64,000 nt of DNA from Fibrobacter succinogenes (lineage in GTDB: Bacteria; Fibrobacterota; Fibrobacteria; Fibrobacterales; Fibrobacteraceae). The notes under the pieces were generated by a model. That model saw only the letters and a list, made by a program, of their open reading frames with translations, was not told the DNA's origin and did not search any database. This document shows, piece by piece, positions 25,709 through 33,489 of the stretch; within the stretch, counting starts at the first letter, position 1; every line of letters starts with the position of its first letter. Position numbers and translations under genes: made by a program. The stretch is taken from positions 1 through 64,000 of the forward strand of contig CADCBQ010000001.1 of NCBI GenBank assembly GCA_902799745.1, in the 5' to 3' direction.

Positions 25709-26326
25709 TTACAGGATCTGTATTTCCTCGAACAACTTAAAAAATTCTGAAATTCCCCGTTCTGGATTATCGAATTTAAAATTGCCGAGTTTTTGGGAAT
25801 TGCTTATAGCCGTTTGCAACTTGTCCTTTAATCGGGCGTATATATCTTTTGGGCCTTTCACAAAATAGTCCTTATTCTTCTCGTAATCCCGTATATGTTT
25901 TTTAAGATCGGACTTCAGTTCGTCAAAATCCTCGTAAAAACGACTCGTATATTTGTAATGTAATAAAAACCAGAATTCAAGGCAGGGTACATTTATTATA
26001 GTGAATAATTTATCATTGCCGGCCTCCGCTTTCAAATAGTTTTCCAATTCGTTTAGTGGAGTAATGCCTTTTTTGACAATTTTAGATTCCTTTAAAATAG
26101 TATCCAAATCGAGCATCCAAAACACTTTATCATGCGTCGCACACGCATCCTTTACTTCTTGGAATTGCGCATCTAATGACTGTTTTACGTGAATTTTAGG
26201 TTCAATAGCTATATTTAAAGTCGGCTCATTTTTACGGAGCATCTGTAAATACCATTGTTCCGTTTCGCCATCAACAATGACCGCGTACGATTTCTCAATT
26301 GGAATGTGTTTTCTCTGTCGGCTCAT
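25709..26326 (-). CDS. rloB: RloB-family protein (Toprim-like)
   Basis: A 205-residue protein of the RloB family: SYAVIVDGETEQWYLQML near the N-terminus (the conserved acidic EGE/DGETE region of the Toprim fold), VFWMLDLDTIL (the DxD pair), and PCLEFWFLLHY (conserved NP-FE-W-LLH region). RloB is always paired with the ATPase RloA, first seen beside type I restriction genes of Campylobacter; the pair resembles OLD/Gabija and AbiL systems, in which a Toprim nuclease works with an ATPase. The gene follows rloA with an 8-base gap. All three acidic positions are kept, so it is probably active. Confidence 0.85.
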   Translation of the reverse strand: MSRQRKHIPIEKSYAVIVDGETEQWYLQMLRKNEPTLNIAIEPKIHVKQSLDAQFQEVKDACATHDKVFWMLDLDTILKESKIVKKGITPLNELENYLKAEAGNDKLFTIINVPCLEFWFLLHYKYTSRFYEDFDELKSDLKKHIRDYEKNKDYFVKGPKDIYARLKDKLQTAISNSQKLGNFKFDNPERGISEFFKLFEEIQIL

Positions 26327-26334
26327 AGCAATAA

Positions 26335-27558
26335 TTACAAGTAAAAATCTTTTGTCTTGGGAATGGCCTTCAATTTCCCGCTTTTATATGCATTTAAAAT
26401 GTTCGATGTATTTCTTATTACTGCGGAGTCAAAATCGTCTAAAGAATACAATTCTGCGGCACCATCTTCATTCTTGTTGGTAAACCATATCGCATCATTT
26501 CTAAACAAGTTCTTGTCGTCTAGAATTTCGCGGTTGTGTGTAGTTACAATCAATTGAGACTGCTTCACATTTTCCATAAACATAAGCAGAAAATGTATTA
26601 CCAAATCAGGATGTAATGACGCATCAATTTCATCAACGGCAAGTAGATTTGGTTCGACTCTAGCCATTTCAAGAAGCCCTGCCAAAGAGTAGAATCTCTT
26701 TGTTCCATCGGATTCCATCCCAAAGGGTAATAGGTAACTGTTATTTTTTACTTTGTGAATTGTTCTAATGGCAAATTCTTTCGTCGTGCCGTCTGATTCA
26801 GAAGACTTTAATTCTTTATAAAGAATGTCGTTAATGTTAAAATCCGCCTTTTGAATGATTTCTAAGACTTTTTCTTTTTTTATGAAACCTAAATCAATGA
26901 AATCCGTGACCATGTCGCTGAAGTCGTCATCAGGCGTATTTGCCAAAAATATATGATTGTTAATCCAATCAGTTGAATCTTTTAGTTCTTTTTGCTCCAA
27001 ATTAACTTTTGTAAAACTGCTTAATACTGTCGTGTTCCATAAAGTATATAACTCGAGAATTTCTATGGCCGGTTTTGATATTTTGAATTCTCGACCAAAT
27101 TTTATTTTCGAAATTTGTTTTTGGGAATCAGTAGACCTTTTGAATACATTAGTTTTACGCTCATTTTTCCCGATTAAAAATAATTCTTCTGAAACAATGT
27201 GAGTCCTATTGAATTCTACGGAATAATAATATCGGGCATCGTTTTGTAAAAAATCTATTGAAAGGATGGTGTTCTTTTTATTAGAAGTTTCATCAAATAA
27301 AAAAGGTGTAAAAATCAATTCATCGCTTTTTTTTTCATTAGGGGATAAGATAAGGTCGTAAAGAAAGTCAAGAGCTTCAATAATCGTAGATTTTCCGGAT
27401 GCGTTTGCGCCGAATATGATAGCGAATTTTAAAAGACGTAATCCGTTCGCGTATATTACATATTCGTCTTCTAGGTGGGAGCCTTTTTGCGCTTCGAAGG
27501 ACAAAGTTTGTTTGTCCCTGATGGGGCCAAAGTTTTCAATCGAAAAATTAACAAGCAT
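26335..27558 (-). CDS. rloA: RloA-family AAA ATPase
   Basis: A 407-residue ATPase. Walker A is GANASGKST (residues 50-58) and the signature is GMESDGTKRFYSLAGLL. Walker B LLAVDEIDASLHPDL and the H-motif VTTHNREIL are followed by the family end NDAIWFTNKNEDGAAELYSL. It is the intact relative of the four ATPase remnants in this island, but its own C-terminus differs, so the remnants came from another copy. With the RloB gene it makes a complete two-gene defence operon starting from a promoter in the AT-rich gap 27559-27640. Confidence 0.87.
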   Translation of the reverse strand: MLVNFSIENFGPIRDKQTLSFEAQKGSHLEDEYVIYANGLRLLKFAIIFGANASGKSTIIEALDFLYDLILSPNEKKSDELIFTPFLFDETSNKKNTILSIDFLQNDARYYYSVEFNRTHIVSEELFLIGKNERKTNVFKRSTDSQKQISKIKFGREFKISKPAIEILELYTLWNTTVLSSFTKVNLEQKELKDSTDWINNHIFLANTPDDDFSDMVTDFIDLGFIKKEKVLEIIQKADFNINDILYKELKSSESDGTTKEFAIRTIHKVKNNSYLLPFGMESDGTKRFYSLAGLLEMARVEPNLLAVDEIDASLHPDLVIHFLLMFMENVKQSQLIVTTHNREILDDKNLFRNDAIWFTNKNEDGAAELYSLDDFDSAVIRNTSNILNAYKSGKLKAIPKTKDFYL

Positions 27559-27672
27559 AAAACCCTCTAATTTGCAATCACATTACATAATTTAGCACAT
27601 TTTTGCATAAAAAGCAACAGCAAAACGCCAATTTTCACCAACATACATCCCCCTTCGCAAATTTCAGTAAGG

Positions 27673-27822
27673 GATACAGCCATCAAAATCGACGAAGCCG
27701 GGCTCAAAGACGACCTAAAAACACTGATCCGGAGTACGGTCGAGGATACGCTCAACGCCATGCTGGACGAGGAGGCGGCAAGCCAGCCTCTGCAACACCC
27801 CAAATTGCTGAATTTTGCCTAA
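27673..27822 (+). mobile_element. IS256-family transposase N-terminal relic
   Basis: Fifty plus-strand codons read DTAIKIDEAGLKDDLKTLIR, then STVEDTLNAMLDEEA before drifting into unrelated sequence and a stop. This is the N-terminus of IS256-family (mutator-type) transposases (…LI-ST-ED-LNAMLDEEAD). The catalytic region is absent. Confidence 0.65.
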
Positions 27823-27830
27823 AAACGCCA

Positions 27831-27855
27831 AAAGAGGGGCGGCAGCCCCTCTTTT
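27831..27855. terminator. Bidirectional intrinsic terminator
   Basis: AAAGAGGGGC-GGCA-GCCCCTCTTT is a 10-bp stem with A and T runs on the two sides, able to stop transcription from either direction. It lies at the right edge of the island. Confidence 0.8.
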
Positions 27856-27887
27856 GCGTCTTTTCAGCCCAAAATCAACAGTCCCTA

Positions 27888-28070
27888 TGTAAGCTTCCCC
27901 ATAATTGTCAGCTACCCATTTTAGAACCTTTTTAAAGTATACAAAATCACCCGGTCCTTGCCAACCGATATTGCATCGGAGCCAGGGTGCTTGGCGAGTT
28001 GTGCGTAGAACCGTTCAATATAGCCGTTCCGTATCGGGTGCCGTACCGTTATCGCAGCAGAATGTCCCCG
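27888..28070 (-). mobile_element. IS3-family transposase 3' relic 3 with intact right end
   Basis: Starts with the 19-bp terminal repeat TGTAAGCTTCCCCATAATT at 27888-27906, then the shared GTCAGCTACCC. On the minus strand it encodes HPIRNGYIERFY and, in a shifted frame, NSPSTLAPMQYRLARTG and a stop, which is the OrfB end. It marks the border between the island and the glycan locus. Confidence 0.75.
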
Positions 28071-28151
28071 CGACAAAACAAAAGCATACAAATTTATTAT
28101 CTTTGGGCGGCAACCTCCATTTTGTGACAAATTATCGAGGATAAGAAGGAA

Positions 28152-29102
28152 ATGAAAGTCATTCTGCCAGTCGCCGGCAAGGGCGAGCGCATGCGCCCCT
28201 ACACCAACAACCTGCCCAAGTGCCTATTGCCCGTAGGCGGCAAGACCATTATCGACTGGATTGTAGAAGACACCATCCCGCTCAAGCCCACCGAAACCAT
28301 CTTTATTACCGGATACAAGGCCGAGAAGATGGATGAATACCTCAAGGCGAAACCCGAATGGGGCAATACCCGCACCGTACTACAAAACGACCCCCAAGGC
28401 CTGGGGCAAGCCATCAGCCTTGCTCTCCCCTACGTGAACGATGACGAACCGCTGCTCATCATCCTGGGCGACACCCTCTTCGATGCCGACATTCAGAGCC
28501 TCGCAAACGCCTCCGAGAACATCCTTTACACCTACAAGGTCCAGGACCCGCGCCGTTTTGGCGTAGCCGTCACCAACGCGGACAGGCAAATTGAACGCCT
28601 TGTCGAAAAGCCGCAAGAATTCGTAAGCGACGAGGCTATCGTCGGAATCTACTACATCAAAGACGTCAAGGAACTCAAAAAGGCGCTCCAGCACCTGATA
28701 AGCAACGACATCCGCACCCGCGGAGAATTCCAGCTGACCGACGCGCTCCAGATGATGATTGAACAGGGTTGCAAATTCTGCACCACCCCCGTAAACGAAT
28801 GGCTGGACTGTGGACTCCCCGAAACGCTCATAGCGACCAACACCTGGCTGCTGCAAAATAGGCCTAAGCTCAACAACATCTGCCACATTGTCATTCAGAA
28901 CAAGTCCATGCGCAACGTCACGCTAGTTCCTCCTTGCAACATCGGCAAGAACGTGATCATCGAGAACAGCACCATTGGTCCCAACGTGACCATCGGCGAC
29001 AACAGCATCATCAAGAACGCAAACATTCAAAACAGCGTTATATGGAAAAACGAGGAAGTCCATTCCTCGCAAATCAATGGTCAAGTCATCGCCAAATGCT
29101 AA
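28152..29102 (+). CDS. Sugar-1-phosphate nucleotidyltransferase (RmlA-like, long form)
   Basis: A 316-residue protein starting MKVILPVAGKGERMRPYTNN, the activated-sugar pyrophosphorylase signature, with KCLLPVGGKTII, LIILGDTLFDAD (metal-binding aspartate) and VGIYYIKD. After about residue 240 it has a left-handed beta-helix tail of hexapeptide repeats (IGKNVIIENSTIGPNVTIG). It transfers a nucleotide from an NTP to a sugar-1-phosphate, supplying an NDP-sugar. It is the only gene of the glycan locus on the plus strand and faces the operon's last gene with a 6-base gap. Whether it makes dTDP-glucose or another sugar is not readable. Flanking IS relics suggest that the island insertion or a rearrangement set its orientation. 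Confidence 0.85.
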   Translation: MKVILPVAGKGERMRPYTNNLPKCLLPVGGKTIIDWIVEDTIPLKPTETIFITGYKAEKMDEYLKAKPEWGNTRTVLQNDPQGLGQAISLALPYVNDDEPLLIILGDTLFDADIQSLANASENILYTYKVQDPRRFGVAVTNADRQIERLVEKPQEFVSDEAIVGIYYIKDVKELKKALQHLISNDIRTRGEFQLTDALQMMIEQGCKFCTTPVNEWLDCGLPETLIATNTWLLQNRPKLNNICHIVIQNKSMRNVTLVPPCNIGKNVIIENSTIGPNVTIGDNSIIKNANIQNSVIWKNEEVHSSQINGQVIAKC

Positions 29103-29108
29103 AATTTC

Positions 29109-29936
29109 TTATACACTTTGCAATATGTTTTGAATTTTTTTATCATTGCCCCACACTGCTTTTGAATCATAAGGGCGATCCGGGAAAGCTCCATACTTAA
29201 GCTTAATTTTGTAACCATTTTCTTTTATAAAACGTTCCACCCTATCAGCTAATTTTTCCGGACGTCCCGAGCAAATATTAACGATTCCCAATACGCTATT
29301 TTGACCAACAGCTCTCGCGACCTGTTCACAAAAGTCTTCGTAATTTATAAAATCATACTGATTCTGCCCCATAGTAAATGGGAACTCAACTTTCCCTTCC
29401 TTTTCTGCAGCAGTAATTTTAGAAAAGATTGATGCACCGTATTGGCTATTGCCTACAATGTAATAACCACGCAACCACAAGAAATTTCTGCACTTTTGCT
29501 TGCAAAGCATAGCAGCAAACTGTCTCAGAGCGTTTTTAGCTATTCCATATGGAGTAATGGGAGAACAGGGCGTATTTTCATTGATACTTCCCTCAAAGAA
29601 ACCAATTTCATGCATAGAACCCATCGTGGCAATAGTTTTCACATCGGATTCAGCGAATTTCTTGATAAATTGACAATGCAGCGGCAAGTCACCAACATGA
29701 GCATCGGAATAATGCACAAAACCGTCGCGCCACGCAAGGTGCAAAAGAACATCCGGCTTGCCAAAATAACTGTACGGATCCTCAATTTCGAAGAGATTGC
29801 ATTCACGTCTATCTGCGCGAGCATCAATATGATCCACCTTGAAATCTGCAGCAACAACCTGATTGCCATAATCAAGAATGTGTTTCACAATTCCCTGTCC
29901 GAGGTATCCATTTGCTCCTGTTACCAAAATCTTCAT
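29109..29936 (-). CDS. NAD(P)-dependent sugar reductase/epimerase
   Basis: A 275-residue SDR. The Rossmann motif is MKILVTGANGYLGQGIVKHI, followed by DVLLHLAWRDGF, ATMGSMHEIGFFEGSINENT and the catalytic YGIAKNALRQFA (Y-x3-K). Late motifs are short, fitting 4-keto-6-deoxy-sugar reductases of the RmlD/GDP-6-deoxy-mannose type rather than GalE. It is the last gene of the long minus-strand operon, 12 bases after the upstream epimerase, and probably makes or finishes a deoxy-hexose for the repeat unit. Confidence 0.8.
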   Translation of the reverse strand: MKILVTGANGYLGQGIVKHILDYGNQVVAADFKVDHIDARADRRECNLFEIEDPYSYFGKPDVLLHLAWRDGFVHYSDAHVGDLPLHCQFIKKFAESDVKTIATMGSMHEIGFFEGSINENTPCSPITPYGIAKNALRQFAAMLCKQKCRNFLWLRGYYIVGNSQYGASIFSKITAAEKEGKVEFPFTMGQNQYDFINYEDFCEQVARAVGQNSVLGIVNICSGRPEKLADRVERFIKENGYKIKLKYGAFPDRPYDSKAVWGNDKKIQNILQSV

Positions 29937-29948
29937 CGTTTCGTCTCC

Positions 29949-31100
29949 TTACTTTTTCCGAATGAACATTCCGGCCCTTTCCATTTCTGAAAGAGAACGT
30001 TCGTATCCACTATTGTCTTTATCTTGACCTTCTACCCAAGAGCAGAAAGCCTTCAAGCCATTATCTAAAGCAATTGTTGGCTGAAAATCTAGTATTTTTT
30101 TTGCCTTACTGATATCAGCCTTATTATGAGCAATGTCTCCTATTCGGAAATCTCCACTTACATTAATAACACTATTGCTTCTGTAATGTTTTTTTAAAAT
30201 TTCAGCAATTTCTATCACACTTGTGTTAACGCCTGAACCGAGATTGATTGTCTCACCGTTACTCATTGAGTTGTTGATGCTGTCAACTACACCTTTTGCG
30301 ATGTCTTTGACATTGACAAAGTCACGGCTTTCCATGCCATCTTCAAAAATATTGACGGGTTTATTTTCGAGCATCAAGGTTGAGAAAACGGAAAGAATGC
30401 CCGTATACGGATTCTTAAGGCTCTGACCGACACCATAAACATTTTGGAATCGGAAAATTGTATAATCAACACCCATTGCAGGGCACATTGTTCTCAGCAT
30501 CATTTCTTGTGCATACTTCGTGTACGCATACAATGAAGCCGGCTTTATGACGCTATCTTCTGTCGTTGGCAAAAGTGACATTTTTTTGCCACATTTGGGG
30601 CAATAGAAATTAAAATCGCCAGCCAACATCTTGTCTTTACTACGCCCATCAGGATAGATTACACCACAACAAGGACATTCATATTTACCTTCACCGTAAA
30701 CAGATCTTGACGAAGATAAAATAATCTTCTTAACAGTATTTTCTTTGCCAGCCAAGGAAATTGCTTGGAGCAAGTTTGATGTTCCCATTACGTTGGTTTC
30801 ATTGTACTGATTAATCTGATACATTGATTGACCAGTACCAGTTTCCGCTGCAAGATGAATAACAACATCACAATCTTTAATCGCTTCACAAACAATTGAA
30901 AGATCACATACAGATCCCTTGATAAAGCGACATTTGTCCTGTATCATTTTATAGAGATAGGAATTTTCCCAATCCTTTCCATGTATTTGTTCTGTCATGG
31001 AGTCAAGGACTGTTATATTGTATCCGACAGCACAATGAAGTTGATTGACAATTTCCGCTCCTATAAAGCCGGAGCCGCCCGTAATTAGAATATTTTTCAT
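29949..31100 (-). CDS. NAD-dependent epimerase with zinc-ribbon insert (rhamnose 4-epimerase-like)
   Basis: The start is placed at the ATG at 31100 (MKNILITGGSGFIGAEIVNQ), since the Rossmann motif begins there; 383 residues. The SDR catalytic motif is SLYAYTKYAQEM. Inserted between SSSRSVYGEG and that motif are two cysteine pairs, CPCCG and CPKCG, about 30 residues apart. As far as I know, this Zn-ribbon-like insert is seen in a subset of epimerases annotated as dTDP-L-rhamnose 4-epimerase. The product would then be a 6-deoxy-talose, in line with the RmlA-like and reductase genes beside it. That specificity is inferred. Confidence 0.75.
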   Translation of the reverse strand: MKNILITGGSGFIGAEIVNQLHCAVGYNITVLDSMTEQIHGKDWENSYLYKMIQDKCRFIKGSVCDLSIVCEAIKDCDVVIHLAAETGTGQSMYQINQYNETNVMGTSNLLQAISLAGKENTVKKIILSSSRSVYGEGKYECPCCGVIYPDGRSKDKMLAGDFNFYCPKCGKKMSLLPTTEDSVIKPASLYAYTKYAQEMMLRTMCPAMGVDYTIFRFQNVYGVGQSLKNPYTGILSVFSTLMLENKPVNIFEDGMESRDFVNVKDIAKGVVDSINNSMSNGETINLGSGVNTSVIEIAEILKKHYRSNSVINVSGDFRIGDIAHNKADISKAKKILDFQPTIALDNGLKAFCSWVEGQDKDNSGYERSLSEMERAGMFIRKK

Positions 31101-31205
31101 GATAAATTCATCCTTTAATTCTAGAAAACTTATGAACATCAAACAAATGTTTTAATTTATCCAGCAAAGTTAACCCTTCCATCAATGGAGTTAATTATAA
31201 GTACT

Positions 31206-31910
31206 TTATTTTTCAAAATGGGAAAAAAAACTCAATAATTTTCTTTTCATCACTGAACCACAATAGGATATAGACTGAACAACTCTAAGATTCAATCGTC
31301 TACCCCATCTAATAATATTTACAGAACGTCCAAATCCAGAAAGATTACTTTCATTCAGATAAACACCAGGATCCGATGGAATTTCAACTAAATACTCTTT
31401 TCTTTTGCAGAATTCCAACAACAACTTAGGTATGTTAGCTTCACAAACATCAATCTCACATTTCGGCAAAAAACTAAATGCGTTAATGATTTTTGTCGCA
31501 TACTCTTTTGACAATTTCGGTTTCTGAATCACAGCATGATAGGACAGCGAATATACATAATCTTCTGCATTCATAATATATATATTCTGCTCATTAAGAA
31601 CTCTATTATCAAGCATTGATTTTTCCCATTTTGCAGAATAATACCCATCACCAACATGTCGGACATCAAATCGGACATTCATATTACCAATATTTACGAT
31701 AAAGTTATCTCTATAATTAGATCGATGAACTCTTTTGGCTTTAGTTAAATGAACAAAAGAATCTAGATCTCGGCAAAGGATATCTATATCCTCATGTCCA
31801 TTTCCATATATTCCCTCATCAAATATATCATCCCAATTTCTAAGAACTAGATAATCACAGTTCTTATTTAAAAAATCAAAGAATTGTCTAATAGTTGCAA
31901 TTTCATTCAT
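31206..31910 (-). CDS. Nucleotidyltransferase-fold hypothetical protein
   Basis: The ATG at 31910 overlaps the stop of the upstream kinase gene (ATGAATGA), so translation is coupled; 234 residues. DYLVLRNWDDIFDEGIYGNG then EDIDILC has the shape of a nucleotidyltransferase active site (GxG ... DIDIL), followed by a conserved helical tail. I have no family name. Such proteins occur beside thymidylate-kinase-like and phosphotransferase genes in some capsule loci, which is the arrangement here. Confidence 0.65.
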   Translation of the reverse strand: MNEIATIRQFFDFLNKNCDYLVLRNWDDIFDEGIYGNGHEDIDILCRDLDSFVHLTKAKRVHRSNYRDNFIVNIGNMNVRFDVRHVGDGYYSAKWEKSMLDNRVLNEQNIYIMNAEDYVYSLSYHAVIQKPKLSKEYATKIINAFSFLPKCEIDVCEANIPKLLLEFCKRKEYLVEIPSDPGVYLNESNLSGFGRSVNIIRWGRRLNLRVVQSISYCGSVMKRKLLSFFSHFEK

Positions 31911-32469
31911 AATCAAAATGTTCCTCTATATAGTTATATACCAATTCTGCCAATTCTTGAGGATTGTACTTTTCACTACTCAAACACAGACATTTGGGAT
32001 TATCCAAAAAACATTGATCAAACCTTTTTTTCATAGCACGAAATGCTACAGGATCAGGAATATCATCTTTTCTACATAAAGATTCTGCAGCAGAACAATG
32101 CAAATAGATTACAACCGAAGGTGATGGGAACGCGTATTTATAAAGAAACGTATACACAAATTTGAAAACACCTGATGAGTTTATGTAAATTTCATCAACA
32201 GATCTGTCAAAAAGTACAATTTTCCCAGAAGCGACAGCATTCTTATACCGTTTCCAAAAGCAGAGATAACGAAGCCAGATTGAATACAAAAGTTCAAACT
32301 TTGTCATTCTAGGCTTATCCAGTATTTTCATCAGCCTAGGATCCTCATAACTCCTGCTACCCATATACTGAACAATACATTTGTCTTTCAGCAACTGCTG
32401 AAGATTTTTTATTACGGTTGATTTTCCAGTTCCATCAACCCCAAGTATCGCAATGGTCTTTCTATTCAT
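31903..32469 (-). CDS. Thymidylate-kinase-like P-loop kinase
   Basis: A 188-residue protein with KTIAILGVDGTGKSTVIKNL (P-loop, residues 3-22), LFDRSVDEIYINSSG in place of the dTMP-kinase DR-x-xS region, and a lid segment rich in charged residues (CRKDDIPDPVAFRAMKKRFD). A true dTMP kinase would lie with housekeeping genes; position in a glycan operon and the coupled neighbours suggest a kinase of another small molecule or a sugar-linked group. It overlaps the next gene by eight bases. Confidence 0.75.
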   Translation of the reverse strand: MNRKTIAILGVDGTGKSTVIKNLQQLLKDKCIVQYMGSRSYEDPRLMKILDKPRMTKFELLYSIWLRYLCFWKRYKNAVASGKIVLFDRSVDEIYINSSGVFKFVYTFLYKYAFPSPSVVIYLHCSAAESLCRKDDIPDPVAFRAMKKRFDQCFLDNPKCLCLSSEKYNPQELAELVYNYIEEHFDYE

Positions 32470-32472
32470 ATT

Positions 32473-33489
32473 TTAACTATAATTTGGAATGAATTCTTTA
32501 ATAACCTTAGATATTTTACAATCAACAGCGACAAAGGTTTTCCAACGTTCGCTTAAAACAGTAACTAAATAAGCTAGTAAGTATAAGCCCCTTTTTTCTC
32601 GATCAAAAACAATGTTAACCGACAACAGCACATCCGAAAACAAATCATCATATTTTCCTTGAAAATAATATAGAATCATTGTCATATCGTCATATAAAAC
32701 ATATTCCGTAAAAATAAAACAAAAAAGATCATACAAAACAAATCTAGGTTTTACAGATTCAAAATCAGTAATGTAATACCAAAATCCATCATACATCACA
32801 TTAGATTTCCATAAATCTCCATGTGAAAGAATCATTGGAAATTCTTTAACCAAATCCAACAAATCAGACTTTCCAAATCTCTGAGCAAAAAAACGACAGT
32901 TTTCATCCGCATCATCATCTTTAAAACTAGGAAAATTTCTTGCATAAACAGCATATTGTTTAGCAAGACATCGAAACGCTTCTTCTTTATCAAATATCTT
33001 TTGGCTTATAAATTCTTCCACAATAAATTTCTTTTCGCGAACAACCTCAAGCGTTTGAGCCACATAAAAATAATCTTTAAAATGATTCTTATTAGAAACC
33101 ACGCAAAGCATTTTATTTATATCTGAAAAAAGTGTTAAAACTGAAGATCTATCAATATTGAATATTTTATATTCTTGACCACTTGAAGATATAATAATTT
33201 CTGTGCCACCAAAATTTTCTTTAGCACGATTTTTATAAACAATTATCCATGTAATAAAAGCAATGACCCTCTTTGCAATTGGATGCTGATACGAAGATGA
33301 CGCGAATGTAATATTATCAAAATGTCTTTTATGAGACACTTCATAAATATAGTCGCAATGCAGAGAATTACGAAATTTGCCTGTAGCTAAATATGGTTTG
33401 ACTAAATAAAAAATATTTCGATTTCTAAAAAAAGAATACTTCAAAGTCCATAAGATATTACTTAAAAAAATATGAATTCCAGCCATCAT
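32473..33489 (-). CDS. APH/choline-kinase-family phosphotransferase
   Basis: A 338-residue protein. LSHGDLWKSNVMYDGFWYYI carries the Brenner motif HGD-x-x-x-N, and ITDFESVKPRFVLYDLFCF supplies the metal-binding DFE, both characteristic of aminoglycoside/choline phosphotransferases. The N-terminal lobe is divergent. It ends four bases before the thymidylate-kinase-like gene and overlaps the flippase gene by four bases (33486-33489). A phosphate or phospho-alcohol modification of the glycan is the likely job; no substrate can be named. Confidence 0.75.
   Translation of the reverse strand: MMAGIHIFLSNILWTLKYSFFRNRNIFYLVKPYLATGKFRNSLHCDYIYEVSHKRHFDNITFASSSYQHPIAKRVIAFITWIIVYKNRAKENFGGTEIIISSSGQEYKIFNIDRSSVLTLFSDINKMLCVVSNKNHFKDYFYVAQTLEVVREKKFIVEEFISQKIFDKEEAFRCLAKQYAVYARNFPSFKDDDADENCRFFAQRFGKSDLLDLVKEFPMILSHGDLWKSNVMYDGFWYYITDFESVKPRFVLYDLFCFIFTEYVLYDDMTMILYYFQGKYDDLFSDVLLSVNIVFDREKRGLYLLAYLVTVLSERWKTFVAVDCKISKVIKEFIPNYS

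Noticed and set aside
9200-27910. CRISPR array
   Set aside because: The recurring core copies are kilobases apart, not evenly spaced with short unique spacers, and no cas gene is present.
31903-32469. Housekeeping thymidylate kinase (tmk)
   Set aside because: The P-loop fits but the DR-x-x-S and lid regions differ and the gene lies within a glycan operon with overlapping partners.
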